Assembly (NCBI GenBank): GCA_016617855.1
Contig: JAECUM010003271.1
Coordinates: forward strand, 1 to 64,000
Length of the DNA stretch: 64,000 nucleotides
Direction: 5' to 3'
Origin: Megalonaias nervosa
Taxonomy: Eukaryota > Mollusca > Bivalvia > Unionida > Unionidae
In this document: positions 12,760 through 27,400 of the stretch, piece by piece
Numbering within the stretch: position 1 is the stretch's first letter
Layout: each line of letters opens with the position of its first letter
Notes under the pieces: generated by a model
What the model saw: the letters and a program-made list of their open reading frames with translations, nothing else
Databases searched by the model: none
Told to the model about the DNA's origin: nothing
Made by a program: the position numbers and the translations under genes

Positions 12760-15460
12760 GCAAGAAATACACTGAACAGAAAGTCACAGTGGCATGGGGT
12801 TTTCACTGGAAGGTTTCTTTTGATGTGTATTTCGGTTGACTGAAATGGGGGCCAACCTGATATCCAAATATGGCCGCCACAGGGGCCATCTTGAAAATCT
12901 TGTTCATGTTACTCCTCTTCAACGGATGGTCATATCAACATAGTTTTCATTGGAAAACTTCTTATGATATCTAGCTGGCCCTAAATGAAAATGGTGCCGA
13001 TCTGGTAATCAATATGGCCACCACATTGGCCATTTTGAAAATATTGTTATCACTTCTTCCGGTAGCGAAATGTAATATTGGCACGGGGTTTTCATGAGAA
13101 GACTTCTTATGTATAATATATATTTGTCCAAAATTAAAAGTATCGATCTGATATCCAGTATGGCTATAACAGTGTCCATCTTTTTGATATCAGTGATATT
13201 CCTGAACTGAAAGTCATATCAAAATGGCTACTTCAAAACGAAAAGCCGTGTCAATGTAGGGTTTCCATCAGAAAACCTTGTATGGTGCTGTGTTTGCCTT
13301 AAGTGAAAATGGTGCCAAATTATCGTACAATATGTCCACCACAATGGCAGCTACTTTGAAAACCTTATTATCGCAGAAGAATATCAAAGAGGTTTTTAAC
13401 ACTCAGCATTTAAAAAGGAAGACATTATTGTAGCGGACTACCCCCTCGGCTACACTACCCCGAACCTCGCTATCTCGGGTTCTTTAGGATAGGTATTGTA
13501 TTTGGAGTGATAGCCAGCTGAAGCTGAGGACTGGCACTCCAGAGTGAGAGAGATTTCTAACTCAGCGGGATACCTTCTTATTCTTGGTTTCTTGTGTGTC
13601 GCCGACTTGGTCGTAGTCGCCGACTGGTTGCAGTTTTGGTCGCAGACTTGTCGCAGGGTCGCCGACCGGTCGCAGTCTTGGTCACAGACGTGGTCGCAGT
13701 CGCCGAGTGTGTCGCAGACTTGTCACAGGGTCGCCGGCTGGTCTTCCTGTTGTCGCCGACTTGGTTGCAGGGCTGTCGCCGAATCGCCGACTGGGTCGCA
13801 GGGTCGCCGACTTGTCGCAGGGTCGCCGACTGGGTCTCAGTCGTTGTCTGGGTCGCAGGGTCGCCGACTGGTCTTCTTCTGGTCGCCGAGTCACCGACTG
13901 GCCTTCGTCTGGTCGCGGACTTGGTCGCCGAGTCGCCGACTGGTCTTCCTCTGGTCGCCGAGTCACTGACTGGTCTTCCTCTGGTCGCCGAGTCGCCGAC
14001 TTGGTCGCAGAGTCGTGTCGTACTCCGACCGAGATCGACAGAGAAACGACAGTGCGAAATGATGAAAGAAGAGTTATCCTCAGTCAAAACGTGTATTACC
14101 GCAAGGTCTCTGCGTTTCTTGGATAAGCCTTGTAGCGCCGGTCTTTTGGTCGACGAAAGACCTTGTCCCTATTCTTTTCCGATTCCCAGGCCTGACTCTC
14201 TCCTGACCAACAAAATACGACCAAATGTACTTGCTCTGGCGGGGTGGTTATACTGCTACACTTGCAGGGGATGTCTTGACACTATACCGCTTCCTAACAC
14301 ACCACCATTGCAGCCACAGTATATATATATATATACACACCCATGCGGAATCCCGTGACCCAAAACTAAGACGTTAGATGGCACTAAAAAGCCCGCCAAA
14401 CATTTAAAATCACAACATGAACTTTAATGAAACGAAATATTAAATAACGAAACAAAAATTGAAGTCCATGGGGTTTCCTCGTTACATTAACTTATTTGAA
14501 GTCCTGAAATTATTTTCAGGAAGTAGAGCTTTAGTTCCTTCAGGGGATCTTGTTTTTGAATAAAACTCATTTTTTGTCATACAGTGGACATTATGTTATA
14601 CAAGAGGTCTGTTCAAATGGAAATTAAGATACTGCTTAATAGATTATAGTATTTTGCTCAAGTACCATATTGTAATACTTGTTAAATATTCCATCCTTAC
14701 GAACACTCTTAAAAGTAAACAGGACACAGTCTGCATGCATAACATAGTATTTATAATAAGATATGCTATTAGAGTGCCCATGGTATGTATTAACTTAATT
14801 GGTCTGCAGAAATTTCACTTGCCTCCAATGATATATTGGCAGTAAATCCTTAATAAATATATATTAATTTGTCAGGATTTTCTATCTAGTCATTCGACTC
14901 ACCGCAGAGTAAAATTTTTTAAATAATCTATTTTACATGCAAAACTAACCTTTCAAATATTACAATTGCATCTAAATGTAACAAGGATTACGGGTACTAA
15001 TAGCGCATTGCTGTTCCGAATTCGGTCGCTGATTCTGGCATAGGATATATGTCGTTTCAGTTTCAAGGTCGGTGATTAGCACCAGGCTTGGCGCTTTCCA
15101 CGTCAAAGACTTAACACGAAGTTTAAAGTAATATTACGAGTAGCACCTGGGGCCACCGAGTACCCTAGTGGTCTAAAGCGCTCACCGTTACGGATCACTG
15201 CCGTCTCACCTGTCTGCGTGGGTTCGAGTCTCGGGCTCGACCAATGTAGGTAAGTGAGAAAGCTTGCCAGTAGCTTCTCGTGGGTTGGTGGTTCATTCCA
15301 GGGTTTTGCTGGCTTCTTCCTCCACCATTTATACTGGCCGCCATGTATAGCCTATCTTATGCAGAAAAAGGGTGTTAAACCCTACAACAAAAAAAAACAA
15401 CAACGATTAGCAACTACTCCTGATTCATATATTTAATTTTTTTATTGGCCCGACCAGTTT

Positions 15461-15495
<35 letters not shown>

Positions 15496-18400
15496 TAATA
15501 ATGATGTAATAAAATAATTTACATGTTTTTACCTTTCAGGTGATACATCGTCTTCATATGCCATACAAATGTGACGAGCTTCATCATACTGGATGGAATG
15601 CATGCTCCAGTTGCTATGGTGACTCGAGTAAGAGCAGAAACAGACTCATTATGCCATGCATAAATAGCGACCGGATTTATATTGTTGATACTGGAAGTGA
15701 CGAAAGAGCACCCAAGTTACATAAGGTATGTGCAGTCTGCGCTACAGATGCTAAATATTTGACTCAGCTATCTGGTGATTTAACTTGGAGCTGGTCATGT
15801 GTGTAATTTAAGATTAATAAAACAGTTCCAAACACTTGGCTCAATTCCTTCCTTTATTTTTGCTAATGTCATTCTAATATACCACTTGACCATTGTTTAA
15901 ACTGAGGTCAATTCTTCGAAAACAAATTGTGTTAACATGTGTTTTTTGCAGAACGTAAAATTGACAATGTTTATTGGGGCACTTTTGTTGTCAGATCTTC
16001 AGTTTCGGAGGTGTGTAGTTTTGCACATTGTTAAGCTCTTCAGTTTTGGAGGTAAATAAATCTTGCATCTAGTCCTTAATCACATAATGCCTAAATAGAA
16101 GTGATGGGTTTTGACAAACACTGGAACTTGTGAAGTTTGAAGGTATGCAAGCACTTTGAATAATGTTGAACACTGAAGTTTCTTGGTAAAGTGTGAAATA
16201 GTCCACATAATGCCTGGGGAAAAAAATGCAGCACCAGCACACATAAATCTTGGCAATACTTTAAACAAGACAAAATTGGCATAGTCGCAAATCACATGCC
16301 ACTCTTGGTATCTCATGAGAATTATGTGTGCTAATTTTTCTTTTGATGTTGAAAGTGCCAGTAGTATGACATTTAGAATATTGCACTTGACTTGGCTACT
16401 TTTGTCATGATTTTTAAAAAATTCTATTTATTGTTCCCATGTTTTTTCAGAATAGGTGTTATGTGATCCAAATCAGCCCAGCATATGTAGATGTGCATGT
16501 GTTACTGTCATACTCCAATTGGAACGTCCTCGTTCCTTTTGTTTTCAAATGGAAGAGACAACTTCAATATGTGAACAATGGCCATTTTTAACTGCCATCA
16601 GGTCTGTAGATGCTATTATGTAATAATAACATCATACATTACAATGAATAGATGATGTATCATTACCAACAGAAATTTCAAGCAATAGTTGCATACAGTT
16701 TAAACCGACTGATTTCTTCAGTTTTTCATAATACAGTTTCAGGAAAAACATTAAAAATGTAAAGTGCAGTTATTCCATTGATTGTTGAAATGTCATCTAG
16801 TGTTATTTTCATGACCTATCATATGAGATTATGTTCTTCGCACAGCAAGTTGATGTTCATTCACCAAATACTTATTAATTTGGGAAGTATTACCACAGTT
16901 AACTCCAAGTCTCTTTAAGAGTCAAACTTATTCGACTCATATTGGAAATAGACGAGGCTGTTCCGAATGTATGATTACCTCCTAATCCTTTAAAGAATGC
17001 AAAAGTTATTCCACTTGCATCAAAAGAGGCGAGTATATTCCGAATGTGTTATACTCCTCACAAGTTCATAACTTCAAGGTCAGTCCTATGAACGTTTCCT
17101 GTCTTTGTTCATAAATATTATTTTATCATAGTTTATTTTTCTCGGTAACACTGCAGATGCCCATAGAACTTTTCAGTACAGTAAGTTCCACTGTTAAATC
17201 AGTTCATATTCTTTGTGCTCGGGTTTTATGTGATGACAAATTCCTGATTGTATATATTTTGCTTTTTTTGTATTGTCTATGATTTATGAGCCTAGACTCG
17301 CAACACACACTCCTCACATGTTCGTAACTTCAAGGTCATTCCTACGAGTGTATACTGGCATCTTTATGCTTTAGAAATCAAAATGTAGAACTTATGGAAC
17401 ATAGTTGTTGATGGTAGTTTCTGAAATTCAAACCAGAACCCTCTTTATGCATTACATTTAATGAGTTTTCTGCGATAACATATTACATAATCTTTGGTGG
17501 TAAAGCAATTTTGATTTGTGTTAAAATTAATTGAACACATCTTGCAAAAGTAGCTTTTATGAGCTTTTTTGTTTATGTTAGATGATACCAATCAGAAACA
17601 AATCATGTATCCATAATGCTTCCAACAAACACAGTTAACACGTCCAGTGTTATTTGTTTCCAACAAACACAATGTGACATTTTCTTTCTGTTTCTGTAAA
17701 TGTAAGTGGCTTGATGACTGTCTACGATTTTTAAACTATCACTGATGTTGAATTCATTTTCGAATTAATCAAAATCGTATATTTTAATTGATCATTATGA
17801 AAGCACTGTTTTTGCCCATCAAGGTTATATTTGGAGGGTCTATCTAGATGATCTTTTGGAGAATTTAACATAATTATTTGGTCAGGAACAAACCTGTTTT
17901 ATGCATATTTGAACACTAATACAAATACATACCTTTGTTTTTCACCTATTTTGGTAGATCAATGTACGATAATCCTCTCAAGTGTTTTCCATCATTTGTC
18001 TGCCATCATTGTAAACTAAGTTCAAATTTTGATTTTTCCTGTTTAAAATCTGTATTAAATATTTTGACATAATGAATCCTGCAGTCTTCTGCAGATGACT
18101 CTCTTCAAATTGCCTGTTCATTCTGTGAACCTCCATTAAAGGTTACACATGGATTAAAAGTGGTTGTAATTGTCATCTTACATTTGGGAATCAGTTACTA
18201 AAGGCATTTATTACTGTAGTATTTATTTGACATAAAGTTAATATGAACCTTACATTTTGTGCAATAGTGATTGCACATGAACCCTCTTGTTACAGATTTT
18301 CCAGTTGCAAGTAGCTCTTTCCAGATTGTTTTTCCTGACTGTTATATTTCCTTTATTACAATAGCAATCTTATTTTAAAATTTTTGAACACATTCATTAT

Positions 18401-21400
18401 ATCATTAATATTTGTGTTTTGCTGTTCTGGTTAAGGAATTATCTTCTCTAGACCTGTAACACTTGCTTGTATTCATTTAGTTTCATCTTTATTTATAAGA
18501 GAAAAATCTGATGTTCATCTCTACCTTCATGATCATAACTGGTTACACAGAATCCAGCTTTGTTAGATAACCAATGATTTATTCTATTTTTTCCTGTTCA
18601 GAGTTGTTGAAAATAGATGCAGTGCAAAAATGCCAAAACTTCATTGACATTTATTAAGTTTTACACATGTCCAGTTATATGTTGACATAGGTCTAAGCTG
18701 TAATGTAGAATAATACTTTCCGTCTTTGGTGAATCTAAAATTAATGATATCCTCCAAACATCTTGGGACCTTTTCAGGTGGGATTTGTTTACCATGAAGA
18801 ATGTCACAGTTACTTTCCTTGAATTTGATTGACTTGATTCTTAGTCTGTTGTGGTTCTTTCAACTTTGGAGTAATTATTTTTGAAATAATATTATTTTTC
18901 AGCTGGTTTACAAATCAAAGTGCCCTTTCCATTTCACCAGAACATATTTTTGCTAGTCATTCTTTTTGTGTTCAAAATCATTTTGACTTTGTAAAATTTG
19001 CCTTGTTTGATGCAGAGTGGCAATTTTTACTCATAAAACATTTCCTTGATATTCCCTTTTTCATATCCTTCAATTATTGGGCAACATGGTTACCCAGAGT
19101 AACTTTATTAAATTTAAAAATCTGCACCATAAAATGTTTTGAAATTTTGCCTATTGTATATTTTAATGTTCCGAAGGTATCAGTTGTCAAATAATGAAGT
19201 AAATTAATCCAGACATTTGACTTGTTGTCTGGATTGCAAGCTTCATAATCGGTAATAATTATGGGATCCCTCAGTTAGCCTGGGTAATACATCTTTCCAT
19301 TTTCTTAGTTTGTTTTGTGTGATGTACTTCCACTGTTGTACTAAACATTTTGATGTCGGATGCCTTTCTATAGGGGTACATAGAAAGTGATTGACCTTTT
19401 GTTTTTCCAAGAAACTTTTAATTACTTTTGCAGAATTCCTTTATTTCATTGATTTGTATATTTTCTGGTTTTTGTTACTTGAAAGTACTTTTAATGCATC
19501 ATCTTGATCATCCCCTTATTTCTTCTTTGCTTTCGCTGTGAAATATTTGGAGAAATATTATTAATGTCAAAATGTTTTTGTCTGCTATTATCCTTTTCCT
19601 GCACTTGTATGCCAATAATGTCTAACTGACATCATTCAGCATCATTTACATTAACCTTGTTGTAGCAGAAATATTTTTCTCACTTGCTTGTAGGGGGCCC
19701 CGAGTGGCCGAGTGGTCTAAAGCGCTCACCATTATGGATCACTGTCATCTCACCTCTGTCTGCGTGAATTCGAGTCTCAGGCTCACCCAGTGTGGGTATG
19801 TGAGAAAGCTTGCTGGTAGCTTCTCATGGGTCGGTGTTCTTTCCTGGGTCTTCCTCCACCATTTATACTGGCTACCATGTATAGCCTATCTTCTGCTGAA
19901 AAATGGCATTAAACACTACAACAACAACTCGCCTGTGTAGTTTTCTGATGTATAGGCTGATTGTTGAGCCAATCATTCTTTAATTTACTTTACTTTATTG
20001 TTTTTATCTTGTTCAGTTTGTTGCCATAGAAGATTCCTATTATCATATGTCACAGAACATCCATTATTTGTCATTTTTTAAAATTTTTCAGGTATTTTGG
20101 TTCCATTGTGTTAAATGCCATAGTTTTGCATAGAAGTAATAGCCATATTGTATACCTTTAATATCGAAGCAATATTATCAGTATTGAAGCTTTTCTCTGC
20201 TTATTGTCAATTTTGGAAGGTAGAAAAGTATGGTTAAGTATTGCTGCTTTGGGAGACAACATAAAATAAAGAATATAAATGTTAATATGCCAGTCTCTAG
20301 GATCAAAATGAATGTTTAATGTTTTAAAAATTACTAAGATTCACATATAACATTCAGTGATCATGACATTCAAATCATTCTTTTCTTCTGCCCAGTGGCC
20401 AAAGCAAAACCCTATAAAGTATGCAAAAAGGATGCAAATTTCATGTTTGACATAATAAGGTACCCAAATAATTTTCAGCATTAAAAGTATGGCTTGAAAG
20501 CCATTGTAAGCTTGTAAAATTTCTCTGCAGATTGTCCACCAAAACAGAAATTGAATTAACTCAAAGTAAGGTTAGATTTAATTCATAGGTTTCTGTTTAT
20601 GAAGTATTTCATCGACAACTGGCAATTTGTTTGATGAGCATGAAAATTAGATGAAATGCTCTTGATACAAGTTATTTATCTATAGCACATAGGTGTCTCT
20701 GGATCAGATGGCAACATATTACCCAGTTGTTTTCTCATTTTCACCATAGGATAATTTTCAGTGCTTTCTTCCAAACACAGTGCTGTATTTTAGTCATTTG
20801 GGTATTAAACCCATAAAACATTTTGAACCTTTTATATAAACCAATGTGCAAACTAGTTTGAATTGCCCATGTAGACTCTACCTGAAGCAACCAGAGTTTT
20901 AATTTTGGGCAGTTCTAGAAAGTTTCATTATATCATTTACTAGTAACCACAAAGTAGACTGTTAATGCAACTTGGGTTGTTATTGTAAGTCATTTTTCAA
21001 GTTTTGTGACATCATTTTTGTCATAATGGTTAGTATATAAAGTCATTTAAAAATGTGAATTGCCCTTTCACCATGGCAAGCAAGCTGAACGCATGGCATT
21101 GTAAGGACGGCAAGACAGTTTGTGTTATTTGATGGCAATATATATTTCTTTAAAAGATGGAAACAGTAAATGATGTTTCAATTCTTATCTTAACAAATGG
21201 AATGAGGCACTTGATCAGTGTGGTCTAAGGAATCATCCATTCATTGCAGAACTTGCAAACATTTTGAAAATTTGAGACAAATAAACCTTTAAACAACCAT
21301 CAGAAGGATTGCATGAATTGAGCAGATGAAAAACAATGCCATGTCATAAGGATAGCATTTATTTATTTATTGTGTGCAGTGCATGCGCAGCCATTTAACA

Positions 21401-24400
21401 GCGTCACTGTCAGCAAGGGGCAGAGCCTGCAGTCAGCAGGGGAACTTTGTCAGTGGACAGTTGTTCACAATGTATGACATGGTCTGAAGAGCACGAGAGC
21501 TACAGGAAGAGTCAGTGGCCTGGCCCCATCAGACAAAGTTGACTGCTCAATGACCAGGTCCTGTCCAGAAATGGTTCAGCTTGGTCCACAGATGTTGTGG
21601 AAGGTTGAAGCCAGGAAGGCAGACAGATGGCTCAGCTATGAGGGAGTGGTTCACAACATCTATTGAGACCGCTCATCACTCCATGCCGAAATAGCTGTCA
21701 TATCCTCCGGCAATGGACCTAATCAGATTGGATGTCGCAAAGCCAACCGGACTGCTGGATGTGATGCGATGTCCATGTACAGTGGAAGTTTCTCACTGGC
21801 ATAAACATAAGTCAGCAGTTTGGTGGTTGTTTCCTGGCGATGGAGATGTGGAGGAGGAATGTTGCTGAGTACTGGCTGCCATGGTAGAGGAGTAGGACGT
21901 ATTGTTCAGAGATCATGCACATTGTTGTGTTGAGCTGGATGTCAATTAGCTTATGATAGAATTAGTGATCAGTTGTTAAGAAGAAATTCAGATTACACAA
22001 GAAGTGAAATGATAAGTTACCAAACTGCTTCAGAAGTTTAAATATCTGAAAAAAATACTCACTGACATCGATAGTATAATGATTTAGAAGTTTTGCTTGT
22101 GGAATGACGTGATCAGGTTAACATAATATTTAATTGAGAAGCGTGCATAGATTCTTAGTTCTTAGTCTTAAAATATTCTGGAACAAAGATATGGAAATCT
22201 TTGCCCACATCAGTTAGATAAGCCACTTCTGTTAGAGTTTTAAAGACAAATACTTCAAACTTGATTTTTATCTCATTTCTACATGTAATTATATCTTGTA
22301 AAATCTCTTGTTTCTGTTCCAACCGTCTTGTCTCTGTGCATGATAGTCTGTCTTGTTTCACTATAATTGATATGTATAGGGTAATGTTTAATTCTATCAT
22401 CCAATCATTTCTTCTGTTGGTAAGGTTGTGGCTCTACATTTTGCTGGTAAGATTCATGCATGTTGACTGTTAGAAGTGGGGGGCCCTGAGTGGCCTAGTG
22501 GTCTAAAGTGCTCTCCGTTACAGATCACTGCCATCTCACCTATGTCTGCGTGGGTTCGAGTCTAGGATTCGGCGAATGTGGATATGTGAGAAAGCTTGCC
22601 AGTAGCTTCTCGTGGGTCGGTGGTTCTTTCTGGGGATTTCCCAGTTTCTTCCTCCACCATTAACACTGGCTGCCATGTATAGCCTATCGTGTGCTGAAAA
22701 ATGGTGTTAAGCCCCACAACAACAACAACAACTGTTAGAAGTAGCATAAGGCCTCAAGGGAGACTAGATACATCTGTATTCTAAATGAGTTGCCCTTGTT
22801 AAATAAAGAATTATTTTTATTATTACTAATATTATTATTATTCATATATTTTGAAAATTATGGAATAAACTACACATGCCATATTGTAATTTTTTAGTTG
22901 ACTTTTGTAACTTGTATATATTCTACATTGTTTAAATCTTTCAAATCAATTTTGCTCTTTTACTGGCATTTTTTTCTGGCAGTTTTAAAATGTCTAGAGA
23001 TATATATCGGGAATTAAATATGTAATGAAAATCCTCATAGGAGTTTCCATTTTCAGAAGGATGTGTTGTATGCATCATCAGCTGATCTGTATTGCATTTA
23101 TTGACCTGACAATTTTAAGTCATTGCATATGTGACTTCTTTGCCTTGAACTGTATAGAAGATACACTCACTCAAATGTCATTATACAATATCTTGTTGTG
23201 CTTGGCTATGTACACAAGACTGATTTTCCCATTGTAAATAAGAACTAAATTTTGATTACATGGTAGTTTATCATGCTTAACCAAACCACACCAAACCACA
23301 TTAACTGTAATAAACACAGAAAATGGACCACAGTAGAAAACATTCAGTGTTTTGAGGTCTCACACCACTAGTTATAAACTACTACAATGTATAGTCACAA
23401 ATATTAATATATCATTTTAAATTTCATGAATCTACTGGAGTGCAAATAAATGGTATGCTATCGTTCATTGGCCACTTGTGAATGTTTTGTTTCCATAACA
23501 TCTCATGAACTCTGCATATTTTTTTGGTTGTTTAACGTGTGTAAGCAGTCTATGAAACATTAATAAAAGACATTAACAGACATATATTAAGAAAATGACA
23601 ACAGTCCAGAAGAGAAAAGTGCAGTTTTCTACTTTATGAGGTAAATATGAAAGAGTTAAATTAAAGCAAATTAAAAAAGGCTGGTAGCTTTCTCTTTATT
23701 ATCTTCCTTTGCCTAGTAACTGTTTCACATCTGTGATCCCAAGCAGTGTGATAAGTTCTAAAATTCAGACATTGTCTTTCCATCAGAAATTTGTTATATA
23801 TTTTCGAGTGTGTAAGACCTTGTTATATGTTATAAAGCAGTTCACAAATCAAAAGGAAAGTGGTCAAATTTCAGCACTTCTCTGACTGCTGTGGATATTA
23901 ACATTAATTACAGATTCAGCTCTCAAATTTTTTTTCTCCTTTCAGATAGTGGATCCCATTGAGGTACACGAAAAGACTGGTCTGGGTGCACCCCACACCT
24001 CCCACTGTCTTGGGTCAGGACAAATCATGATTAGCTGTATGGGAGACCCTCAGGGGAACAACAAAGGTCAGTTGGAAAGGATGACAATGAATATTTTCAT
24101 CTTGACCTGTTTTAGGTGGAACAAGGTCTTATTGGATAACTTCATGACGAGGATGAAGCTTATGATGAACCTAATTGTTCTTATTAGCAGGATTTTTATT
24201 GTTATTATTATTATTATTTCTGGCAACTGCCTTTGGAGTGCGTCATTTCATGATGGTGATGCCTCTTAAAAATTATTGTGTTTCAAAGCAATTAATTTGA
24301 GAGCATATCTCTGGTGTTAAATACATTTAAATATGATCATTTTACAACTAGTACATACAATTTATTTTGTGTTCACTTAGTCATCATATTTCCTGTTTTT

Positions 24401-27400
24401 TAAGATATGATTACTTTCTTCACGGAGAATATGATTAGATTACATTCAGCTGAACTAAATATGGCTACAAAGAAAATGAATTCACTGAAAACACAAATAA
24501 AGACATTATTTTCTCTAAGTTCTAATTTTGCCCCTTATTACATTGTTAATTATGGTAAGGACAAAATTTTGTACACAAATGGACAAATAATGAAAACATA
24601 AAACTCATGGGCTGAGAAAAGTAGTCTGTTACAAGCACAAAAAAAGATAGGAGTGACAGAGAAGACGAGCATAGAAGGAAAATGACCATTGCAAAAATTA
24701 GATGAGTTTTCCTTTCTTGGTAGGTGGATTCATTCTGCTCAATGGGGAGACGTTTGACGTGATCGGCAACTGGGAGAAGGAACCAGCAGAATTTGGGTAT
24801 GACTTTTGGTACCAGCCAAAGCATAATGTAATGGTCAGCTCAGAATGGGGTGCACCCAAATATTTCCGTGCTGGATTTGATCCTTCACATGTAGAAAATG
24901 GTATTGGTCTAACCATCTATATGTCTGTCTATATATCTGTCTCTGTCTGTCTTTGCAGCTATCAATTTATTTATTCAGTCCCTCTTTCTATCTGTCTGTT
25001 GATCTTAGTTCTTAATCCAGTTAACTTTATCAGTAAGGTTGTATCATTATTTATCAATAATTTTCCAAGTTTTCTAAATAGGAGATTGAATCCTTATCGA
25101 AGATGTTAAAATATCCTAAAATTAGCTGCTTTCAGTATACTACTGTATTTAATGGATAAAATGTGATTTTTGTCCTTTTCTTTTTCCTATCAAAAGGAGG
25201 CTATGGGCATTGCCTGCATTTCTGGGACTGGAAAGAACACAAGAAAATTCAGACGTTTGATCTAGGACTGAGGGTCTACTGCCGCTTGAACTTCGATTCC
25301 TTCATAACCCAGAGGCTACTGAGGGTTATGTAGGGTGTGCTCTTAGCTCCACTGTCTTTAGGTTCTACCGGAATGAGGTTAGTCATTTTTATTATTTATC
25401 AATTATTTCTTCCCTTCATCACCACCTGCCAACTCCCTCAAAAACTCCAGTACAAGTTTTCATTTCTGGTGTCATTCATCTTTATAATTGCAAAAAGTAT
25501 TTAAGGGACATTTGACATCTGTCTTGTTTTCTGTTTTCCATTATTTGAAAAATTTTCTTTTGAATATGTTTACATGATAGTGTTGTAGATTTACACTGCC
25601 TCCACCCGCCCAATTGTCAGGATTTTAGCTGTACTGGTCATAGACCATATTAGCTTATGTGATGGTCTGTTATCCATCAGCTATCCATCGATTAGCACAA
25701 GCTGGATATCACTACTTTACATTTATGTTCATCCCAGGGTCTAGTTGGTCCTAAACGAAAATGATGCTGTTTGGACATCACAGTGACCATCTTGAAAATC
25801 TTGTTAAGACTACTCCAGCTGAATGGATGGCCATATCAACATGGGATTTTCACTGAATTTCCTTTGTGATGCCTAGTTGGAAATAAATGAAAACAGGGCA
25901 CATCTGATTCAGGGCACATTCATCTTGAAAATATTGACTACTCCTACTGAATGGATGGCCATATCAAAATGGGATTTTCAATGAATTACCTTTTATGATT
26001 TCTAGTTGGTTCTAAATGAAAATGAGGCAGATCAGATGTCCAATATGGCCACCACAGTGGCCATCTTGAAAATCTTGTTATTGATACTATTCCTGAATGG
26101 AAAGACATATTTCCAAGGGGTTTTCACCAGAAGAATTAATATGATGTCCAGTTGGTTTAAATGAAAATGGTGCCAAACCAATATTCAGTATGGCTGCACT
26201 GGGCGTCCAAAGAGACAGGGGGGCAGTGGCCAATTTTTAAAAAATCTGTTGTGCAGTATGTAAATATAGCACTTTGATTTTGGCTTTGCCCCAAATTCTG
26301 GATTATGCCTTAATCCCTAACCCCAGCCTGGAAAAATTCCTGTGGATGCAAATGATGGCAACCATAGTGGTTATTTTGAAAATCTTGTGAATAGAAAGTC
26401 ATTTTGACATGGAGTTTTACCCAGAAGACGTCTTATGATGTCTTTTTTATCCTAAATGAAATGGCACTAATTTAATGGCCAGTATGGCCACCAGAATAGT
26501 TATCTAAAAAATCTTCCTCTCGCTTCTGCTCTTGAATGGATGGTCATATCAACATGGGGTTTGCAATAGAAGTCTTGTTATGATGTCTGGCTGGTCCTAA
26601 ATGAAAATGGTGCTGATCTTTTGCCCAATAAGGTTGCCACAGTGGCCATCTTTAAATTTTTGTTCGAAATGGCAAGTCGTATGACATGGGGTTTTCAAAG
26701 GACTATTTCTTATGCTATCTGCTTTGACCTAAATGAAAATTTTGACAGTCTGATGTCTGGTATGATGGCCAACTTGATCATTCGGCCATGGGGTTTTCAC
26801 CAGAAGATTTCTTACGATATATTGTTGGTCCTGAATGAAAATGTTGTTGATCCATGTCTAGTATGTCCACAACAGTGTCCATCTTGAAAATATTATCACC
26901 ACTCCCCCTGAATGAATGGTCATATCATAACTTCTTGTCATGTCTTTTTGGTCCTCATGATGCCATTCAGACATTCAGTATTCCTGTCACACTGGCCATC
27001 TTGAAAATCATGTTATCACTTTCTCCTGAATGAATGGTCATGTCAGCATGTGGTTTTCACTGAAAGACTTCATGATGTCAAGTTGGTCATAAATGAAAAT
27101 GGTGCTGATCTGACTTTTCATGTAAATTCCACAATGGTCATCTTGAAAACCTTGTTATGGCTAATTTTCCTGGTCATATCAGCATTGTGCTTTCACCAAA
27201 ATCTTTGGTCTAGCTGGCACTAAATGAAAGCAGTATCAAACTGATATCAAATATTGTCACCATGGCATCCATCGTGAATATGTTATCATTGCTCTTCCAA
27301 AAATAGAAAATCGTGTCAACATGGGATTTCCACCAGAAGACTTCTTGTGTCACATTGGTCCTAAATGAGAATGGTGCCAAGTTGTCATCCAGTAGGTTCA

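Noticed and set aside
13594..14358. 254-codon Arg/Ser/Val-rich open frame, with shadows on both strands
   Set aside because: It follows the GTCGCCGAC repeat array; no domain, signal or splice context, and equivalent frames exist in other phases.
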